Shown here: piece by piece, positions 1 through 5,935 of the stretch
How positions within the stretch are numbered: position 1 is the stretch's first letter
Layout of the letters: the number at the start of each line of letters is the position of its first letter
Source of the DNA: G020354025 sp964621455
GTDB taxonomy: Bacteria > Fidelibacterota > Marinisomatia > SCGC-AAA003-L08 > TS1B11
Direction of reading: 5' to 3'
DNA length: 10,109 nucleotides
Assembly (NCBI GenBank): GCA_964621455.1
Contig: CAZULW010000082.1
Coordinates: 1-10,109 of the forward strand
Translations under genes and position numbers: made by a program
The notes under the pieces: generated by a model
Told to the model about the DNA's origin: nothing
Database searches by the model: none
Seen by the model: only the letters and a program-made list of their open reading frames with translations

Positions 1-56
1 GCCCCGCCGTTGGCGGGGCTAAAGGCGCGGGGCAGGTCCCCGACGTAAAGTCGGGG
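1..56. repeat. Two GC-rich perfect hairpins at the 3' end of the deiodinase-like gene
   Basis: GCCCCGCC (1-8) / GGCGGGGC (12-19) has a 3-nt loop; CCCCGAC (38-44) / GTCGGGG (50-56) has a 5-nt loop. Both lie within the open frame of the leftward gene, encoding its unusual tail. Tandem GC palindromes resemble REP-type dispersed elements or part of a terminator; no T-tract is visible inside the window. Confidence 0.5.
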
Positions 57-716
57 CAAGCGGGGCCGGCAGTCCTGGGCGGGGTAGCCCACGGGGATAA
101 GCAGGGAGGGCTTTTCATTCGGGGGTCGCTTCAGAATCTCGGACAGGAACTTCATGGGGCTGGGGGTGTAGGTGAGGGCCGCCAGTCCCGCCTGGTGTAC
201 CGCCGCCAGGAACAGCCCCACGGCGATACCCACCGACTCGGTGACATAGTAGTTCTTCCGCCGCTCCCCCGACTCCAGCAGTTCCACGGTCTGCTTGAAG
301 ACCACCACCAGCCAGGGAGCGACCTCCAGGAACGGCTTGTGCCAGTCGACTCCGAGGGGTTCCAGGGCTTCCAGCCACCCCCGGGGCATGCGGCGCTCGT
401 AGCTGCGGCGTTCCTGCTCTTCGGCGGCCCGGCGGATCTCGGCCTTTAGATCCGGGTCCGAGACGGCCACGAAGGTCCAGGGCTGTTTATGGGCGCCGGA
501 GGGGGCGGTGGCGGCGGTGCGGATCAGGTACTCGATCACTTCGCGCGGGACGGGCCGGTCGCTGAAGTGCCGCACGGAGCGTCGGCGATCCATCTTCTCA
601 TACACCCGCCGGGCGCGCGCCAGGCATTCTTCTGGCTCCACCGGCGTGTAGCGTAGGGGGACGAAGGCAGGCTGCTGCGGCTGGCGTGTCGCGGTGTCGG
701 CGTTTGGTGATGTCAT
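1..716 (-). CDS. Iodotyrosine-deiodinase-like FMN nitroreductase (3' end outside window)
   Basis: Reads leftward from ATG at 716-714 for 238 codons with no stop before the window edge, so the C-terminus is missing or nearly reached. It belongs to the nitroreductase fold and most closely recalls iodotyrosine deiodinase (IYD), which reductively removes halogen from halotyrosines using FMN. Visible signatures are the FMN-phosphate motif RRRSVR (44-49), PSGAH (72-76), W80-T-F, and PVGYP (208-212). The three residues that grip the amino acid zwitterion in IYD (Glu, Tyr, Lys spaced +4 and +21) are present as E102, Y106 and K127, in a QERRSYERRM lid segment and a DWHKPF segment. There is no signal peptide or membrane anchor, so a cytosolic enzyme is likely, unlike the membrane-anchored vertebrate form. 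An AAGGA ribosome site lies 9 nt before the ATG. The last ~22 residues, after PVGYPAQDC, do not look like the family tail and coincide with two GC hairpins. Family assignment is strong; the substrate is inferred. Confidence 0.85.
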   Translation of the reverse strand, partial: MTSPNADTATRQPQQPAFVPLRYTPVEPEECLARARRVYEKMDRRRSVRHFSDRPVPREVIEYLIRTAATAPSGAHKQPWTFVAVSDPDLKAEIRRAAEEQERRSYERRMPRGWLEALEPLGVDWHKPFLEVAPWLVVVFKQTVELLESGERRKNYYVTESVGIAVGLFLAAVHQAGLAALTYTPSPMKFLSEILKRPPNEKPSLLIPVGYPAQDCRPRLPRLYVGDLPRAFSPANGG

Positions 717-755
717 GGTAGCTGTTCCTTATAGTTGGAATGATCGACAGGCCGC

Positions 756-784
756 ATGGTACAGGCCGGGTGAGGATAAGTCAA
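756..784 (-). promoter_or_regulatory. Sigma70-like promoter for the deiodinase-like gene
   Basis: On the minus strand, TTGACT (784-779) and TACCAT (761-756) are separated by exactly 17 bp, matching 5/6 and 4/6 positions of the sigma70 consensus. The -10 lies 39 nt upstream of the ATG at 716, leaving room for a short leader with its AAGGA ribosome site (730-726). Found by eye only. Confidence 0.45.
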
Positions 785-806
785 GGCTACAGGTTTAAAA
801 TTCAGC

Positions 807-835
807 TTGTGTCCAGGCAGGATGTTGCTTAAATT
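807..835 (+). promoter_or_regulatory. Possible promoter of the beta-barrel/FMN/ApbE operon
   Basis: TTGTGT (807-812) and TAAATT (830-835) are 17 bp apart on the plus strand. The match is weak (3/6 and 4/6), but the spacing is ideal and the -10 abuts the Fur-like operator, the arrangement expected for repression. A different sigma factor or start site is possible. Confidence 0.3.
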
Positions 836-852
836 TAATGAGAATCAGTCTC
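834..852 (+). promoter_or_regulatory. Fur-box-like operator
   Basis: The 19 bp TTTAATGAGAATCAGTCTC match the classical Fur consensus GATAATGATAATCATTATC at 14 of 19 positions by hand alignment. Shifted by a few bases it is also a 7-1-7 inverted repeat: TGAGAAT (839-845), C, AGTCTCA (847-853), with 6 of 7 pairs symmetric. It sits 55-73 nt upstream of the start codon at 907 and immediately after the candidate -10. Fur with Fe(II) represses genes carrying such sites, so the downstream operon is predicted to be switched on by iron starvation. Other Fur-family regulators (for example Zur or PerR) recognise related palindromes and cannot be excluded. Confidence 0.6.
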
Positions 853-884
853 AATAGAGAGATGAATCACACAAACACTCGAAA

Positions 885-926
885 TGATCTCCAAGAAAGG
901 GTAGACATGAATCTGATCTCCAAGAA
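885..926 (+). repeat. 13-bp direct repeat flanking the first start codon of the operon
   Basis: TGATCTCCAAGAA occurs at 885-897 and again at 914-926, 29 nt apart. The first copy runs into the ribosome site and the second lies just inside the coding region (codons 3-7). It may be a small duplication or chance; a regulatory role is unproven. Confidence 0.5.
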
Positions 927-2073
927 TCGTACGCGACTGTACTCGATGATGATTGTTCTGCTGGCGCTTCCGCCCTATTTGACCGCCCAGTCCTCCGGCG
1001 GCCAGACCCTGTATCAGAAGCCATACCTGATAGAGGGGAAAAATGCCCGCCTCGGTGGATACATAGACCATGAGTTCAAGGTGGATTTTGAGCCGGACGG
1101 CAGTATGAAATCAATGAGTTTCACCCCCCATCGGCTGATACCTTTTATATTCTCTGAGATCGCTCCGGGAATCCGGTTCATCACCGAGATCGAGTTTGAG
1201 TATGGGGGAAATGTGGATAAACGGGGAGAACTTAAGATTGAATTCGCTATCGTGGATATGGTGTGGAGTGACGCCCTCACGTTCCGGGCTGGGATTATCC
1301 TGCTCCCCTTGGGACGGTTCAATCTTCTCCATGACTCGCCGGTCAATGATTTCACTGAACGGCCGCTGGTGTCGCGTCATCTCATCCCAACGACGTTCAT
1401 GGAATCGGGGGCAGGTATCTTCGGCAGCATCTATCCCACCACACTCTCCATGCTGTCCTACGAGCTGTACGTGGTCAATGGGCTGGGCGGTGATGTTGGC
1501 ACGAAGGGTATCCGCGGCGGCCGTCCGCCCTTGAAAAGTGACAATAACCAGGAGAAAAACGTAGTTGGCCGGCTGGGATTTAGCCCATTTCTGGGGCTTG
1601 AAGTGGGCGGCTCGGTCTATGCTGGACGCTGGAATGCGGCTACTGCGGCCCCGGACACCTCCCTTGGTGTAAGCATCCTGGCCCTGGATTGGTCCTGGGA
1701 GAAAGGACCGTTCCAGCTTGTCGGTGAGGCGGCTCGCGCGTCGTATGAACTGGCCCCTGAAACTAATGCTGCCGGGTGGGGAGGGTACGCCCAGCTGAAC
1801 TTTCATTTTGGCCATGAACTCATCCGCCGCTTCCCGGTTTCGGTCTTCACTGCCAGTCTGCGTCTGGAACTGTTGGACCTGAACGAGTTTGCCCTGGACA
1901 ATGGGGGTAATGACCAACGGCGGCTTGGTCTGGGGCTGAATTTTCGTCCGGTCGAGGACACGGCCCTCAAGATCAGCTACCTGTGGAATGAGACCCGTGA
2001 CAGGGCTGCATCAACCTTCGACCGGGATCGGGCCTTCAATCAAATTCGTGTATCTGTGGCCACGTATTTCTGA
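907..2073 (+). CDS. Outer-membrane beta-barrel (porin-like) protein
   Basis: 388 residues from ATG 907. This start is chosen because a purine-rich GAAAGGG lies 5 nt before it and it opens directly into a signal peptide: KNRTR n-region, hydrophobic stretch ending near residue 28 (LTA/QSS). An in-frame ATG at 838 would add 23 hydrophilic residues and lies inside the Fur-like operator. The mature protein alternates polar and hydrophobic residues in many short segments with Gly and aromatics (RFITEIEFEYGG, LTFRAGIILLPLGRF, QIRVSVATYF) and ends in Phe, typical of barrels inserted by the BAM machinery. Length fits a 14-18 strand porin, possibly related to phosphate-selective porin-like or short alginate-type channels. 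There is no TonB box or plug domain, so it is not a TonB-dependent receptor. First gene of the operon; its TGA overlaps the next ATG (TGATG). Substrate unknown; the context points to iron or another redox substrate. Confidence 0.75.
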   Translation: MNLISKNRTRLYSMMIVLLALPPYLTAQSSGGQTLYQKPYLIEGKNARLGGYIDHEFKVDFEPDGSMKSMSFTPHRLIPFIFSEIAPGIRFITEIEFEYGGNVDKRGELKIEFAIVDMVWSDALTFRAGIILLPLGRFNLLHDSPVNDFTERPLVSRHLIPTTFMESGAGIFGSIYPTTLSMLSYELYVVNGLGGDVGTKGIRGGRPPLKSDNNQEKNVVGRLGFSPFLGLEVGGSVYAGRWNAATAAPDTSLGVSILALDWSWEKGPFQLVGEAARASYELAPETNAAGWGGYAQLNFHFGHELIRRFPVSVFTASLRLELLDLNEFALDNGGNDQRRLGLGLNFRPVEDTALKISYLWNETRDRAASTFDRDRAFNQIRVSVATYF

Positions 2074-2663
2074 TGCGGGCCCGGAAAATCAGATGGATCG
2101 GGTATCTGGGCATCCTGTGCATAATGTTTATCGTGCCGGGTGGGTATGCGCAGGCGCAGGATCAGCCGCCTCCGCCGGTGAATCTCAGGATTAAAAATCA
2201 GGGAGACGCCTTGCTGGAAATCTTTGGTCGATATTCACATACGCGATCCGATACATTCTTGGTCACGCATCGGCTGGAAACAAACTACCGGGAGGCCGCC
2301 GGCTATCTCATCTCGAGACCGTGGATAATCATCTATACGATCATGGATGACACCACTCTAATGGGTTACGCAGTGGTATCGGAAGAGGTTGGGAAGTTCT
2401 ACCCGATCACATATCTGGTAGGCGTAAACCCCGACCTGAATGTAAAGGGGGTACGCGTATTGGTCTATCGGGAAAGCCATGGGGGAGACATTCGGCGCGA
2501 GCGTTTCCTTCACCAGTACCGGGGCAAATCTTTGGGGGATCCCATTCGCAGTCAACGGGATATCATCAATATCAGCGGGGCAACCCTCTCAGTGAACGCC
2601 CTTAACCGGGGAGTTAAGAAAGTCCTGTTCCTGTTGGATGCACATGTAAAGGGAACGCTTTGA
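2073..2663 (+). CDS. Secreted FMN-binding-domain protein, predicted ApbE target
   Basis: 196 residues with a Sec signal peptide (basic MRARKIRW, hydrophobic 9-25, likely cleavage AQA/QD at 28/29), then a Pro-rich stub and an FMN_bind-type domain. Near the C-terminus NISGATLS (166-173) is the flavinylation site known from NqrC, RnfG and NosR-type proteins, in which ApbE links FMN through a phosphodiester to the Thr, here T171. The Asp usually three residues before the Ser/Thr is Ile (I165); an Asp occurs at 163. Upstream, LMGYAVVSEEVG (96-107) and YPITYLVGVNPDLNVKGV (110-127) recall the domain's beta-sheet around the flavin. No membrane helix follows the signal, so it should be a soluble periplasmic (or surface) one-electron carrier. 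Its start overlaps the barrel stop by one base and its stop overlaps the next start; apbE is two genes downstream, a classic pairing. Redox partners are inferred. Confidence 0.8.
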   Translation: MRARKIRWIGYLGILCIMFIVPGGYAQAQDQPPPPVNLRIKNQGDALLEIFGRYSHTRSDTFLVTHRLETNYREAAGYLISRPWIIIYTIMDDTTLMGYAVVSEEVGKFYPITYLVGVNPDLNVKGVRVLVYRESHGGDIRRERFLHQYRGKSLGDPIRSQRDIINISGATLSVNALNRGVKKVLFLLDAHVKGTL

Positions 2664-3175
2664 TCTGGCGCCTGCGCGGACTGCCCTCGTATGTCAGGTG
2701 GTTATTGGCGGCATTCCTCGTGGTCAATGCCATCGGCTATTCCATGGGCTTGGCGTTGGCAGCCAGCAAGACCTATTTCACTGTCGAGGGAGTCGGAGAC
2801 CATTACGCCGGGAATGAGGAGAAAATCATGGTCGGCGAAACGGTGAATGAATACAAATTTCGGCCCACTGTCAGAGAGATGCTCGCCCTGACCCACACCC
2901 ACATAATGGGAATGTCCCTCACATTCTTCCTGGTCGCGCTCATCTTTTCGGCCAGCTCGTTCAATGAACGGCTGAAGCAATGGCTTTTTATGGAGCTGTT
3001 CCTGGCTATTCTGGTGACCTTCACCGGCTTGTGGCTCACCGCTTTTATCCACCGCTCGTTCGCCTGGCTGGTGTACTTTTCGGGCATACTGATGGCTCTG
3101 ACGTACTATGCCTGCACCGCCCTGGCCCTACTGGATCTTGTCGGCATTCAACGCGCTGATTCTGTTGGTGACTGA
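2660..3175 (+). CDS. Four-helix inner-membrane protein, possible heme/quinol redox subunit
   Basis: 171 residues starting at TTG 2660, preceded by AAAGGGA about 6 nt upstream and overlapping the previous stop (TTGA). I do not recognise a named family. Four hydrophobic helices are visible, about 12-35, 75-98, 108-130 and 134-158. Charge placement (RLRGLPSYVR before helix 1, NERLKQ between helices 2 and 3) predicts N-in/C-in topology, with loop 36-74 and the 3-4 turn outside. All four histidines then fall at the periplasmic face: H48 in the loop, H79 and H81 in the motif LTHTHIMGMS at the start of helix 2, and H131 in FIHRSF. Paired His at matching membrane depth is what b-type heme sites look like, so an electron donor to the flavin carrier is a reasonable inference. 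There is no CxxCH motif and no PepSY signature. A metal- or substrate-binding role is the alternative. Confidence 0.7.
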   Translation: MIWRLRGLPSYVRWLLAAFLVVNAIGYSMGLALAASKTYFTVEGVGDHYAGNEEKIMVGETVNEYKFRPTVREMLALTHTHIMGMSLTFFLVALIFSASSFNERLKQWLFMELFLAILVTFTGLWLTAFIHRSFAWLVYFSGILMALTYYACTALALLDLVGIQRADSVGD

Positions 3176-4193
3176 ACCTTTCCGATACAAGCTGTCCCGG
3201 ACGGTAACTCTCCTACTGGTCATTCTGGGACTCGTTGCCACAGGTTGCCGTTCCAGGGCCCTGGTGGTCTATTCCGCTGCGGAAGTTGCAATGGGGACCC
3301 TGGTGGAGATAACTCTGCTGGCACCCGATACGACTACTGCCAGAGGGTGGATCCGGTCGGCGGCGGCCGAGCTGCATCGCATCGGCTTTGATTTTTGGGA
3401 AGGAGAACATCGGGGCGCGTTGGGACGGCTTAACCGGGAACGTTGGACCGATAACCGGGAGCTTATCCAGCTTATCCAGGAGGCGTTTCAGATCAGTCGA
3501 CTTACGGGCGGAAGGTTCGATATCAGGGTGGGCGAGCTCGTCCGCAGCTATGGTTTTGTCAATAAAGAATACCCCTCCCAGAAGCCAGATTCAATATCCC
3601 GGCTGGTGGAAGCGGCGCAGCTTCTTCGGTGGGAGCCCGACTCTGGCGGCTATCGCCTTAGCGGTAGTAATGCCACTCTCACCTTGGGAGGGATCGCCAA
3701 GGGGTATGCGGTTGACCGTGTCGTTGACCTGCTCCAGAATCGTGGCTGTCGGGGGGGAATCGTGAATGCAGGTGGTGACTTGCGAGCCTGGTCGAACCGT
3801 AACCTTGATCCCTGGTCGATCGGTATCGAAGATCCCCGCTCCGATACTTTTCTGGCACTCATCGAGCTTCGCAATGGTGCGGTAGCCACGTCGGGCAGCT
3901 ACCGGAGCCGATACGTCGCCGGTGAGGACACCGTTCACCACCTTATTGACCCGGGCGAGGGACTCCCCGTGAGGGGGAAGCGGAGCGTAAGCGTCACCGC
4001 CACAAATTGTACTTGGGCCGACGCTCTCGCGACCGGGTTGTTTGTTATGCCGCTCCAGGAGGCTCTGGAATTGGCTGATAGTCTCCCTGGTATAGGCGCT
4101 CTAATCCTTACCGATGACGGGCGTCTGCACCAGGACGAGGATATGGCCCGACTCCGAAGCGGCAAAGGGGCTCGGACAGGCCCGAGGAGATAG
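3168..4193 (+). CDS. apbE: FAD:protein FMN transferase (ApbE family), lipoprotein
   Basis: Transfers FMN from FAD to a Thr/Ser of FMN_bind proteins outside the cytoplasm, Mg-dependent. From GTG 3168 it is 341 residues with a lipoprotein signal: basic n-region, hydrophobic TVTLLLVILGLVATG, Cys27 as lipidation site. An ATG at 3108 would overlap the previous gene by 68 nt and add an unneeded N-terminus; GTG 3168 overlaps by 8 nt (GTGACTGA). Family landmarks in order: MGT (42-44), GGRFDIRVGEL (114-124), LGGIAKGYAVDR (173-184), VNAGGD (199-204), VATSGSY (239-245), HHLIDP (257-262) and the metal-site segment ADALAT (284-289, D285). All expected motifs are present, so it should be active. It is the last gene of the operon and its obvious client is the FMN-binding protein two genes upstream. 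Lipidation would place it on the periplasmic side of the inner membrane. Confidence 0.92.
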   Translation: MTEPFRYKLSRTVTLLLVILGLVATGCRSRALVVYSAAEVAMGTLVEITLLAPDTTTARGWIRSAAAELHRIGFDFWEGEHRGALGRLNRERWTDNRELIQLIQEAFQISRLTGGRFDIRVGELVRSYGFVNKEYPSQKPDSISRLVEAAQLLRWEPDSGGYRLSGSNATLTLGGIAKGYAVDRVVDLLQNRGCRGGIVNAGGDLRAWSNRNLDPWSIGIEDPRSDTFLALIELRNGAVATSGSYRSRYVAGEDTVHHLIDPGEGLPVRGKRSVSVTATNCTWADALATGLFVMPLQEALELADSLPGIGALILTDDGRLHQDEDMARLRSGKGARTGPRR

Positions 4194-4206
4194 CTGACGA
4201 AGTGGC

Positions 4207-4230
4207 AAAAGCCTTGCATCTCAGGCTTTT
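4207..4230 (+). terminator. Candidate rho-independent terminator after apbE
   Basis: A perfect 8-bp stem AAAAGCCT (4207-4214) / AGGCTTTT (4223-4230) encloses an 8-nt loop, 13 nt after the apbE stop. The T run is only four bases and is part of the stem, so it is modest as a terminator; being A/T-flanked it could also work leftward. It would end the iron-type operon and separate it from the TPR genes. Confidence 0.5.
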
Positions 4231-4252
4231 AAGAAGTATTCTTGGGCTGTCT

Positions 4253-5899
4253 ATGATCGCTATCCGTAAATCTCTTCGGTTTGGCCTCGTACCGGTGGTG
4301 CTCTTAGCCCTGACGTTAACACTGGGGTGTTCGATGTTTAAAAGAGCTCCGTCCGAGGAGGCCGGCGAGGGTGGTGCTCCCACATCCGTCGAACAGGATA
4401 GCACCGAGAAGAAGCCGGCCACCTCAAAGGCCGAACCCTCTGCCGCCAGTCCCAGCCGGCAGCCTTCCTCGCAGAAGCGTCAGCCTGCAGCCCGTCAGCC
4501 CACATCCAAAACCAGCCAGCCATCTACGTCACGACAACCAACCCGGCCGCCCGCCAGACGCCCCGCGCCCCGCAGAAAGACCTACACCCCGGCGGAGCTC
4601 AAGGCCATGGCCTCCGATATCGCTTCCTTAGGTGACCAGCTGACCGCCCTCAACCGCCGGACGATGCGGCGGCTGTCACGGCTGACGCCGCCGGATAGCC
4701 AGTCAGGCCAGGGCCTGCCCGGAAGTCAGCGCTACCGCTTTGCGGGAGACTTACGGCGACTGCAGCAGCTGATTCGCCAGCATGAGGGACAGCCGCAGGA
4801 TCTGGGCACACTCGTTGCACTGGCCGATTTGCAGCGCCGCAACCACAAGCTCCAGGAAGCCGAGGCCTACCTGCTCAAGACGCTGTCCCTGGAACCCCTG
4901 AACCAGGGATTTCTGTACGATCTGGGTTACCTTTACCTTGAGAAAGGGAAGTATACCAAGGCCCGGGGTACCTTCCAGGAAATCATCTACATGAATCCCG
5001 AGAGCATCGAAGCCCGCCTCGCCCAGGGCCTGGTGCGGGAGAAAGAGGGCAATTACCGGGGGGCCGAGGCCGTCTATCTCAAGGTGGAAGAGCAATTCGG
5101 CGGCGTGGCGGGGGTCTATTTCCGCCGGGCCATGAATCTGGGGGCGCAGGAGGACTATGGCGCGGCTGTGACCCTGGCCCGGGAAGGCCTGGCGCTGTAT
5201 CCCGACTACGCCTCGCTGTATTATGCCCGGGGCCGCGGCTACGCCGGTCTGGGTTTGCTGGCCCAGGCCAAGACCGACTTCTATGATGCGCTCTCCCTGG
5301 ACACCGACCTGCTGGAGGCCTACGCGACCCTCGGTGAGGTGTCCCTGCAGGAAGGCAACGCCGCAACCGCCATCCGGGCGTTCCTCCGTCTGCTGGATGA
5401 ACAACCAGGAGATGCGGTCGCCTCACTCAATCTGGGCCGGGCCTATCTGATGGACTTGAAGTTGCAGGAAGCGGTACGGGAGCTGGAAATGCTGCAGTAT
5501 CTGCATCCGGAAAATCGGGAAGCAGACTTCTGGCTTGCGCAGGCCTATTACCTTTACTCGCTGGAGCTCAAGGGCCAGGGTCGGTTCAAGGAGGCGATGG
5601 ATGCCCATCAGAAGGCTATGTCACTGTCCGCTGGACAACCACGCGGCTGGTTGGTAACGGCGCTGGTGAATGCCGGCGCGGCGGCGCGGTCCCATGACGA
5701 CTACCAGCGCTCCATCGACTATTTCCAGCTGGCCATTGAGAACGACCCGTTTCGGGCCGACAGCTACGTGGGGCTGAGCCGGACCTATGAAGCGATGCAG
5801 GATTATTCACGGGCACGCACCGCCCTGCGACAGGCGCTGGCTATCGATCCCGATCATCCAGCCGCACAGTTGGAGCTGAACCGTATCGCCGGCCCCTGA
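4253..5899 (+). CDS. TPR-repeat lipoprotein with low-complexity linker
   Basis: 548 residues from ATG 4253. This start places basic IRKSLRFG before a hydrophobic stretch and a lipobox-like LTLGC (Cys26); a GTG at 4202 is also in frame but would read through the hairpin at 4207-4230 and give an overlong n-region. Residues ~33-108 are low complexity, rich in Ser, Pro, Gln, Arg and Lys (short units such as RQP and SRQP), a probable flexible tether. From about 183 to 543 there are some ten TPR-type helix pairs, e.g. LGYLYLEKGKYTKARGTF, YVGLSRTYEAMQDYSRAR, with the usual G/A/Y/P spacing. TPR solenoids bind other proteins, so an envelope scaffold or assembly role is likely, but no partner is evident. 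There is no clear Shine-Dalgarno before 4253, so the start is less sure than the gene. The next TPR gene follows after 36 nt. Confidence 0.8.
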   Translation: MIAIRKSLRFGLVPVVLLALTLTLGCSMFKRAPSEEAGEGGAPTSVEQDSTEKKPATSKAEPSAASPSRQPSSQKRQPAARQPTSKTSQPSTSRQPTRPPARRPAPRRKTYTPAELKAMASDIASLGDQLTALNRRTMRRLSRLTPPDSQSGQGLPGSQRYRFAGDLRRLQQLIRQHEGQPQDLGTLVALADLQRRNHKLQEAEAYLLKTLSLEPLNQGFLYDLGYLYLEKGKYTKARGTFQEIIYMNPESIEARLAQGLVREKEGNYRGAEAVYLKVEEQFGGVAGVYFRRAMNLGAQEDYGAAVTLAREGLALYPDYASLYYARGRGYAGLGLLAQAKTDFYDALSLDTDLLEAYATLGEVSLQEGNAATAIRAFLRLLDEQPGDAVASLNLGRAYLMDLKLQEAVRELEMLQYLHPENREADFWLAQAYYLYSLELKGQGRFKEAMDAHQKAMSLSAGQPRGWLVTALVNAGAAARSHDDYQRSIDYFQLAIENDPFRADSYVGLSRTYEAMQDYSRARTALRQALAIDPDHPAAQLELNRIAGP

Positions 5900-5935
5900 C
5901 GCTTGTTCTAACTCGCCACGTTTTCACCTGCAGGC

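Noticed and set aside
838..906. Upstream in-frame ATG at 838 (and 862) as start of the beta-barrel gene
   Set aside because: It lies inside the Fur-like operator, has no ribosome site, and would put 23 hydrophilic residues before an otherwise complete signal peptide.
1111..1917. 268-codon open frame on the minus strand
   Set aside because: Lies wholly opposite the beta-barrel gene, with no domain and no ribosome site.
907..2073. TonB-dependent siderophore receptor
   Set aside because: Too short at 388 residues and without plug domain or TonB box, despite the iron-type operator.
3108..3167. ATG 3108 as start of apbE
   Set aside because: It would overlap the membrane protein gene by 68 nt and precede the lipoprotein signal with an extra hydrophobic segment; GTG 3168 gives a normal lipoprotein.
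4751..5404. 217-codon open frame on the minus strand
   Set aside because: Opposite the TPR repeats; its repetitive Leu/Gly/Gln composition mirrors the TPR codons.
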